This document shows positions 9,001 to 12,013 of a stretch of 12,013 nucleotides of DNA, in pieces (position 1 is the first letter of the stretch; each line of letters begins with the position of its first letter). The notes under the pieces are model-generated. The model searched no databases and was not told where the DNA came from. It saw nothing but the letters and a program-made list of their open reading frames with translations. This stretch comes from Phoronis ovalis (taxonomy: Eukaryota; Phoronida; Phoronidae), in the NCBI GenBank assembly GCA_028565635.1, contig JAOXYB010048380.1, positions 1-12,013 on the forward strand, in the 5' to 3' direction. Made by a program: the position numbers and the translations under genes.

Positions 9001-11700
9001 AAAATTTGAAATGCATCCTATTTTAACAATTTTTTATAGGTATCATTTATGTCATTTTTACGCTCTCTTTGGAATGATATATAGCTCTCTAAAGACTCAT
9101 AAAAATGTCTCAGCAAAAGGCATGTCTTATACATAATGTTTTGTAACTTGAGCACTTGCCAAAATTGGTAACAATTAATTTAAGAAGTTATAAACCTTAA
9201 GATAAAGAAAAGTTTAAATAATATCACATTTTCAATTTAACACATCATTAAAAAGGTAATCAAATTATGAGGTGATACTGTAATTTTCTGCTTGAAAAAT
9301 TCAAGATCCTATTTTGACCACAAGTATCTAAAAATACAGTCAGTTCTGGTCAAATAATGTGTCAATCTTTTTTCCTTTTCTCTGCAATTTTAGTGCTTAG
9401 GTCCACGACATGGTAATACGGAATTTCACAGGGTCTGTTATATGCAGCTCACAAATTTGATAAGTTCCTCTTTAAGTAACCCCTTTATGCCACTCAACAG
9501 ATACTGAAACATTTTGTAGGTGAATTAAATGCTTTCTTCTATAACACATCAACAATATCCCTCACATCCAATTAAGAAATTAAAAATTAAAAAATGAAGT
9601 AACAGAAATGGACACCTGTTCCTGCACACGGAATTGTGCACTGCCTTCATTATTTATGTGACTGATGTTTTATTTATAGAAGTAGCAGTTGCCTTCTCAT
9701 TTGTCTTATTGTTAGGTGCATTCCCAATTCATGATTTTGTATATTTACTTATATATTATGGTATTTTAAATTTATAGACAAGAGAAAAGTCAAAACTACC
9801 GTATATTCCAAATTCAATAATAATAAATACCATATATCATTTAATATTTCAATGTTTTATTCATTTTCCAGCAAGATTGTGAATACGATTCTGTTGAGAT
9901 TCGCAGTGGTCTGGGTTCTGATTCTACAAAACATGGCGTCTTCTGTGGTTCTCAGTTGCCAATGCCTATAACTTCAGAAGGAAATACATTAAAAATTGAA
10001 TTCAACTCCGATAACTCAGTCCGCAAGACAGGCTTCTCTTGCAACTTTTTTACTGGTAAGAAAATGGCAGTTTTATGTAATGTGATACTTTAAAGAAGGA
10101 TACCTTCAGTTGTGCTCCCATTTTAAATTTTAATCTAGTTTAAATTAGAAGTATTTCTTTTTACCATAATAAAATATTTTTGCAAAAATTCTCGTACAGA
10201 TATAAAATACCACAGAAGTTTTTTTCATTGATTTTAAATAGTTGTCCATTGCAGTTTCCTATTCATATTAAGAACACCCATATTTCCTGCAAGCTGTCAG
10301 CAGGAAATTGAATATTGAAAGACATTTGTAGAAGAAATTACATTTTATTGTATCAGCATGTAATAAAATACTTTTTGGGGATAGTGTTACATGAGTTGAC
10401 TGCTCCCAATTATAATTTGATGTAGGTCAGAAAAAACCTGCTTCAAATTTATAATACTACATGTACAAATATACAAAGTATAAAAATATTTTCTGTTTAC
10501 TTTTTAAAATCTGACAATATACAGTTTATTTTTTGATTCAATCTCTTGTATTTTTTACATTAATTTATATCCTTTAATGTTATTTTTGTTTACTAATTGT
10601 AAACTTTTTGTCGTTGTCTATTTTTACATAACCTTTCAAAAAAATAGGCCAGCACATTTTAGCAGTTTTAAAAACGCTAAACTAAGTATTAAAAAATTAA
10701 TAGATAGAGACCCAAATAAAGAATGGTTATCATTAAGCTGCAAGGATATTTGGGTTTAAAGTGAATCTGAAACTTTCTTAATTTCAGACAAAGACGAGTG
10801 TGCAGTTGATAACGGTGGTTGTCAACATATCTGTAAGAATACAGTAGGCAGTTATGAATGTTCATGTCATAATGGATTTACGTTGCATGAAAATAAGCAT
10901 GATTGCAAAGAAGGTAAGGAATCAATATTTAATGTGAAATATCTGAATACCATACCACTATTTCCTGACTATCATCTTTTTGTGGGTGTCTTTAATTAAG
11001 TTATGACTAACTCGTTGCTTTTACGGTTAAACTTAATGATAGAATTAGCATGCTTCATGACTTATAATTTTTATTGTGACCAGTGAAAACATGGAAATTC
11101 CGTAGACTGTATTGACTATTCCTGATATTAATGCAAAAATGATGTGATATTAGCTGATTTTTTTCTATACACCCACTTGTTGTTAACATAACAAGAGCAT
11201 CTGGCACACCTAGGTTTTATTGCTTCTAATTTATTTTATTAAGTCTAAATTAATGCCAGTTTTTTATATAAAATACTACATATAAACTTAAGATAAATCA
11301 GTATCAAAAATTTTTGTCTGAACCAATTTAAGAATGCCATTAAAACAAAAAAATATACAGAAACTATTAATTATACTCTGTACCAAATATTCTTTTTTAA
11401 AAGTTGTTGATTTGTTAAACTTTTTTTTGAAGTGTGCATGATTATGTTTGGTAAAATTTACTTTATAGTAGATATTTCATTTTAATTTATGTACTCTTGT
11501 ACCTTCAGTTTGAAAAATGGAATGTGCAGTTGGTATTAATATTTTATTCAGTTACTTTTTATTTTACTCTAGGTGGTTGTAAACATGAGATCACTTCTGC
11601 TTCGGGTGAAATTAGCAGTCCAAACTGGCCCGACTTCTACCCAAGTCGAAAAGACTGTGTGTGGCATTTTAATGCTACAGCAGGACACAGAGTTAAGCTG
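2822..11700 (+). CDS. tld/BMP1: Partial BMP1/tolloid-family astacin metalloprotease gene (10 internal exons)
   Basis: Join of 2822-3055, 4217-4441, 4785-4901, 7182-7327, 7867-8062, 8309-8431, 8657-8820, 9872-10055, 10788-10913 and 11573-11700. All junctions are AG/GT and the frame stays open across all ten exons (2 nt of a split Gly codon plus 547 codons). Domain order is astacin C-terminus, CUB1, CUB2, cbEGF1, CUB3, cbEGF2, CUB4 (first half), which is specific to BMP1/tolloid. Family members are secreted zinc proteases that cleave BMP antagonists (chordin/Sog) and matrix precursors such as procollagen C-propeptides. The zinc-binding HExxH helix, prodomain and signal peptide are upstream of the window; the end of CUB4 and any CUB5 are downstream. 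Whether this is the only tolloid gene of the species or one of several (as with tolloid and tolkin in flies) cannot be decided here. No frameshift or internal stop suggests a pseudogene. Confidence 0.95.
3056..4216 (+). other. Intron between the astacin end and CUB1 (1,161 nt)
   Basis: GTAAGT donor and TTTTAG acceptor, phase 1. AT-rich and without a supported coding frame. It contains the 64-bp tandem duplication at 3926-4053 and a small inverted repeat (7-bp arms AAGGATA/TATCCTT around TTA, about 3566-3582) flanked by two copies of ATAGCTGAAGG. Nothing else is recognised. Confidence 0.9.
3926..4053. repeat. 64-bp tandem duplication (2 copies)
   Basis: Copy 1 is 3926-3989 and copy 2 is 3990-4053. 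Each begins AAATATGATCTTTGCAGAGA and ends ACTGAAGTTCAC. By eye the copies differ at one base (GTTTGTTTACTG versus GTTTGCTTACTG). Five bases of a third copy (AAATA) follow before the sequence diverges. The near identity implies a recent duplication. It is intronic and about 160 bases before the CUB1 acceptor. Confidence 0.93.
4217..4441 (+). CDS. tld/BMP1: Tolloid exon: first two thirds of CUB1
   Basis: Acceptor TTTTAG at 4211-4216. The exon completes a split Thr codon (A|CG), encodes residues 79-153 and ends in phase 1 at GTAAGC (4442). It begins CGRTLQ, giving the first CUB cysteine, and contains RCQWRV (second Cys), [12 protein letters not shown] (third Cys and the CUB core) and SPLLG. A predicted N-glycosylation site is NIT at residue 123, in the place of a sequon I recall from vertebrate BMP1. 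The usual SPxYPxxY strand after the first Cys is replaced by a charged, proline-rich loop. The Glu that binds calcium in cbCUB domains is absent at its expected place (Leu in LDIL), so this CUB probably lacks a classical calcium site; I recall vertebrate BMP1 CUB1 lacking it too. The exon is symmetric 1-1 in phase. Confidence 0.94.
4442..4784 (+). other. Intron within CUB1 (343 nt)
   Basis: GTAAGC donor, ATCTGCAG acceptor, phase 1. A second donor-like site, CAAG|GTGAGT, lies 16 nt downstream at 4458. Short reading frames on both strands here are chance. No repeat recognised. Confidence 0.9.
4785..4901 (+). CDS. tld/BMP1: Tolloid exon: last third of CUB1
   Basis: Acceptor ATCTGCAG at 4777-4784. 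The exon restores a split Gly (G|GT) and reads GRFCGND, then a WLEYRSS strand, and ends GEGFKASYE before a GTAAAG donor (4902). It covers residues 154-192 and carries the fourth CUB1 cysteine (Cys157). NDT at residue 159 is a second predicted N-glycosylation sequon in CUB1. The terminal strand has RSSK where calcium-binding CUBs have SD, which agrees with the loss of the Glu ligand in the preceding exon. At 117 nt with phase 1 at both ends it could be skipped without a frameshift, but that would leave CUB1 without its last strands. Confidence 0.93.
5041..5305 (+). repeat. AGGTCA-rich repeat, tandem unit A
   Basis: The unit starts CAATTTTCATCAAGGTATAA and runs to the start of the matching CAATTTTCATTAAGCTATAC of unit B, a period of about 255-265 nt. 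Near its middle are TGACCT (5126-5131) and AGGTCA at 5142-5147, 5153-5158 and 5160-5165; the last two form a perfect direct repeat with one base between (AGGTCAAAGGTCA). It then reads AAATTTTTAAAATTGC and AAAATGATGGTATCA, shared with the other copies. It has no convincing coding frame. Confidence 0.8.
5306..5555 (+). repeat. AGGTCA-rich repeat, tandem unit B
   Basis: Second unit, colinear with unit A from CAATTTTCATTAAG through the half-site cluster to a TTTTCAATTTAATTTG end. It contains two perfect DR1 motifs (AGGTCAAAGGTCA) at 5399-5411 and 5417-5429, plus TGACCT at 5391-5396 and 5486-5491. It shares AAATTTCTAAAATTG and AAAATGATGGTATCA with unit A and with the minus-strand copy near 2652-2699. 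Confidence 0.8.
5556..5830 (+). repeat. AGGTCA-rich repeat, diverged unit C
   Basis: A more degenerate continuation of the array. TGACCTTGAGGTCA starts at 5634, with further AGGTCA at 5661-5666, 5737-5742, 5814-5819 and 5825-5830. The early part (5556-5630) aligns poorly with units A and B. Boundaries are approximate. Confidence 0.6.
7182..7327 (+). CDS. tld/BMP1: Tolloid exon: first half of CUB2
   Basis: Acceptor TTCATTACAG ends at 7181. The exon completes Ala (G|CT), encodes residues 193-241 and ends in phase 0 at GTAAGT (7328). It reads AVCGGEV, then [17 protein letters not shown], a textbook CUB opening with the first two cysteines, then ALKFQSFE. This is the most conserved stretch in the window against vertebrate BMP1 CUB2 (SPNYPDDY and FQSFE, from memory). 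In BMP1, CUB1 and CUB2 are important for secretion and for procollagen and chordin processing; that is family knowledge, not visible here. The exon lies after the 2.3 kb repeat-bearing intron. Confidence 0.95.
7328..7866 (+). other. Intron within CUB2 (539 nt)
   Basis: GTAAGT donor, ATTATAG acceptor, phase 0. AT-rich. The one notable item is a small imperfect palindrome near 7687-7725 (GTGATATT ... GATATC ... GAATATCGCCGTCAC), richer in CpG than its surroundings. No coding content. Confidence 0.9.
7867..8062 (+). CDS. tld/BMP1: Tolloid exon: second half of CUB2
   Basis: Acceptor ATTATAG ends at 7866. The phase-0 start reads [17 protein letters not shown] directly after FQSFE of the previous exon. 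The exon encodes residues 242-306 and ends in phase 1 at GTAAAA (8063). It carries the third and fourth CUB2 cysteines (NC and FCGY). The calcium-site residues of a cbCUB are all present: Glu243, Asp251 in VYD and Asp292 in VSDGS. The last strand is KAGFSATF. A second AG four bases downstream (7869-7870) would break the frame, so 7867 is chosen. Translation past the donor adds only a short nonsense tail before a stop. A long minus-strand reading frame over this exon is an antisense shadow. Confidence 0.95.
8063..8308 (+). other. Intron between CUB2 and EGF1 (246 nt)
   Basis: GTAAAA donor and CCATTTCAG acceptor, phase 1. Plain short intron with nothing recognised. Confidence 0.9.
8309..8431 (+). 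CDS. tld/BMP1: Tolloid exon: calcium-binding EGF1
   Basis: Acceptor CCATTTCAG ends at 8308. The exon completes Glu (G|AA), encodes residues 307-347 and ends in phase 1 at GTAAGT (8432). The whole module sits in one 123-nt symmetric exon. Six cysteines follow the EGF pattern, and the start YDEC plus [12 protein letters not shown] matches the calcium-binding EGF signature. CxNxxxxYxC also fits the consensus for Asp/Asn beta-hydroxylation, so that Asn is a candidate hydroxylated residue (prediction only). In the family this module gives calcium-dependent rigidity between CUB2 and CUB3. Confidence 0.95.
8432..8656 (+). other. Intron between EGF1 and CUB3 (225 nt)
   Basis: GTAAGT donor and GTGGTAG acceptor, phase 1. 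The shortest intron in the window; nothing recognised in it. Confidence 0.9.
8657..8820 (+). CDS. tld/BMP1: Tolloid exon: first half of CUB3
   Basis: Acceptor TTTTGTGGTAG ends at 8656; the tract is interrupted by purines, so this is a weaker acceptor than its neighbours. The exon completes Asp (G|AT), encodes residues 348-402 and ends in phase 0 at GTAAGT (8821). It reads DACGGYI, then [19 protein letters not shown] and [17 protein letters not shown]. Predicted N-glycosylation sites are NGT at residue 359, at a position I recall as a sequon in BMP1, and NYT at residue 392. Glu399 (FDLE) is the candidate calcium ligand. The intron falls just after GNN, nine residues before the YD motif, a different place from the introns in CUB1, CUB2 and CUB4. 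Confidence 0.94.
8821..9871 (+). other. Intron within CUB3 (1,051 nt)
   Basis: GTAAGT donor, TTCATTTTCCAG acceptor, phase 0. Mostly AT-rich. It contains an unused-looking strong acceptor (long pyrimidine tract ending at AG 9392-9393) followed by a GC-richer stretch to about 9505, discussed as a possible alternative terminal exon. No repeats clearly recognised. Confidence 0.9.
9872..10055 (+). CDS. tld/BMP1: Tolloid exon: second half of CUB3
   Basis: Acceptor TTCATTTTCCAG ends at 9871. The phase-0 exon reads [20 protein letters not shown] and [12 protein letters not shown] and ends in phase 1 at GTAAGA (10056). It encodes residues 403-463. Cysteines 3 and 4 of CUB3 are present, as are Asp408 (EYD) and the Asp of NSDNS expected at a calcium site. 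Two oddities: the Glu399-to-Cys405 spacing is one residue longer than I recall for vertebrate CUB3, and Cys459 in the final strand (GFSCNFF) is a fifth, apparently unpaired cysteine where BMP1 has a non-cysteine residue. Confidence 0.94.
10056..10787 (+). other. Intron between CUB3 and EGF2 (732 nt)
   Basis: GTAAGA donor, TTAATTTCAG acceptor, phase 1. AT-rich; the short frame at 10577-10759 resembles no known protein and carries no splice-site support. Nothing else recognised. Confidence 0.9.
10788..10913 (+). CDS. tld/BMP1: Tolloid exon: calcium-binding EGF2
   Basis: Acceptor TTAATTTCAG ends at 10787. The exon completes Asp (G|AC), encodes residues 464-505 and ends in phase 1 at GTAAGG (10914). 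It opens DKDEC, a full calcium-binding EGF start, followed by [19 protein letters not shown] and HENKHDCKE; all six cysteines are present. CxNxxxxYxC again fits the beta-hydroxylation consensus. HENKHDCKE is very close to the end of vertebrate BMP1 EGF2 as I remember it. Like EGF1, the module is one symmetric 1-1 exon (126 nt), so the two EGF exons are interchangeable in phase. Confidence 0.95.
10914..11572 (+). other. Intron between EGF2 and CUB4 (659 nt)
   Basis: GTAAGG donor, TTTTACTCTAG acceptor, phase 1. AT-rich with several homopolymer T and A runs; no repeat or gene recognised. Confidence 0.9.
11573..11700 (+). CDS. tld/BMP1: Tolloid exon: first part of CUB4
   Basis: Acceptor TTTTACTCTAG ends at 11572. 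The exon completes Gly (G|GT), encodes residues 506-548 and ends in phase 0 at GTAAGG (11701). It reads [30 protein letters not shown] and GHRVKL, matching the start of BMP1 CUB4 with its first two cysteines. NAT at residue 539 is a predicted N-glycosylation site. CUB4 is cut after VKL, earlier than the CUB2 and CUB3 cuts. Its remaining strands and Cys3/Cys4 must lie beyond the window. Translating past the donor meets a stop almost at once (GTAAGGTAG), which supports the splice site. Confidence 0.93.
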
Positions 11701-12013
11701 GTAAGGTAGTCCCCTAACAGCAATTTTAGTTTGAACCGGGGGGGACACTATTCCTACATTTTAACACAAGTGTGCAGTCCATGGGTCCAAACGTTGACCC
11801 TAAATATCCCCAGAACTGCCAAAATTTCCACTCTGAAATATCCTGGTGTGAAAAAAAAAATCGGATCTGAAATGCTCAAAACGTTAAAATACCACACAAA
11901 AAATCGTAATTTTTTTCAAAAACCCAACCTTGAAAATCCCCAACACAAAACACCTGTCCTGAAATACCTTAGAGGGTCACAAAACCCACCCTGAAGGGCA
12001 GCACATGTATATA
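11701..12013 (+). other. 5' part of the intron within CUB4
   Basis: Begins at the GTAAGG donor after VKL. From about 11735 the composition changes: a G run (CCGGGGGGG), then A- and C-rich sequence almost free of long T runs except one. This looks like inserted repetitive DNA occupying the rest of the window. The intron continues beyond it. Confidence 0.85.
11796..11998. repeat. Degenerate C-rich repeat with about 30-34 nt period
   Basis: A motif of the form CCTGAAATaCC recurs: CCCTAAATATCCC (11798), CTCTGAAATATCC (11831), ATCTGAAATGCTC (11865), CCTTGAAAATCCC (11928), TCCTGAAATACC (11957) and ACCCTGAAGGG (11988). Spacings are about 33, 34, 63 (two units), 29 and 31. This suggests an old minisatellite or the internal part of a dispersed repeat. 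The plus-strand frame open across it reads as repeat, not protein. Confidence 0.5.

Noticed and set aside
10577-10759. 60-codon frame before EGF2
   Set aside because: Intronic, no domain, no splice sites, and it ends in a stop before the real acceptor at 10787.
11731-11994. Plus-strand 87-codon frame near the right end
   Set aside because: It coincides with the periodic A/C-rich DNA; its residues reflect the repeat (Lys, Pro, Thr-rich), and the stretch lies downstream of a good donor.
1-12013. CRISPR array, bacterial operon, viral or toxin gene
   Set aside because: No regularly spaced short repeats with spacers, no ribosome-binding sites with long frames, and no viral or toxin motif; the exon-intron structure shows a eukaryotic gene.

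Overview
This window is animal nuclear DNA. It is strongly AT-rich, with short exons separated by long introns, GT-AG splice sites and polypyrimidine tracts before the acceptors. It holds an internal part of one plus-strand gene: a BMP1/tolloid-family secreted astacin metalloprotease. I reconstruct ten consecutive coding exons (1,643 nt in total, one open frame with every splice phase compatible, 547 complete codons plus one split Gly). They encode, in order, the C-terminal part of the astacin protease domain, CUB1, CUB2, EGF1, CUB3, EGF2 and the first half of CUB4. That order is diagnostic of BMP1/tolloid. The signal peptide, prodomain and HExxH zinc helix lie upstream of the window; the rest of CUB4, and CUB5 if present, lie downstream. 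Residue numbers in the entries count from the split Gly that precedes the first exon (residue 1).

Layout: 1-2821 is the 3' part of a long intron containing a minus-strand copy of a dispersed AGGTCA-rich repeat. 2822-3055 is the astacin end. 4217-4901 is CUB1 in two exons. 4902-7181 is a 2.3 kb intron with about three diverged tandem units of the same AGGTCA-rich repeat. 7182-8062 is CUB2 in two exons, 8309-8431 is EGF1, 8657-10055 is CUB3 in two exons split by a 1 kb intron, 10788-10913 is EGF2, and 11573-11700 is the first CUB4 exon. 11701-12013 is intron made of C-rich, repeat-like DNA.

The wording of CUB1 (for example [11 protein letters not shown] and DYLEVRDG) looks closer to arthropod and other protostome tolloids than to vertebrate BMP1. 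Together with the AT-rich introns, this makes a protostome (chelicerate, mollusc or similar) my best guess, but the species cannot be fixed from this window.

By family knowledge, the enzyme is secreted and cleaves substrates such as chordin/Sog and procollagens, with the CUB and EGF modules directing substrate recognition. I see no second gene, RNA gene, CRISPR array or intact transposon. The items most worth a second look are the AGGTCA/DR1-rich repeat family, a one-mismatch 64-bp tandem duplication, an extra cysteine and a one-residue insertion in CUB3, a possible hidden terminal exon inside the CUB3 intron, and the periodic C-rich DNA at the 3' end.
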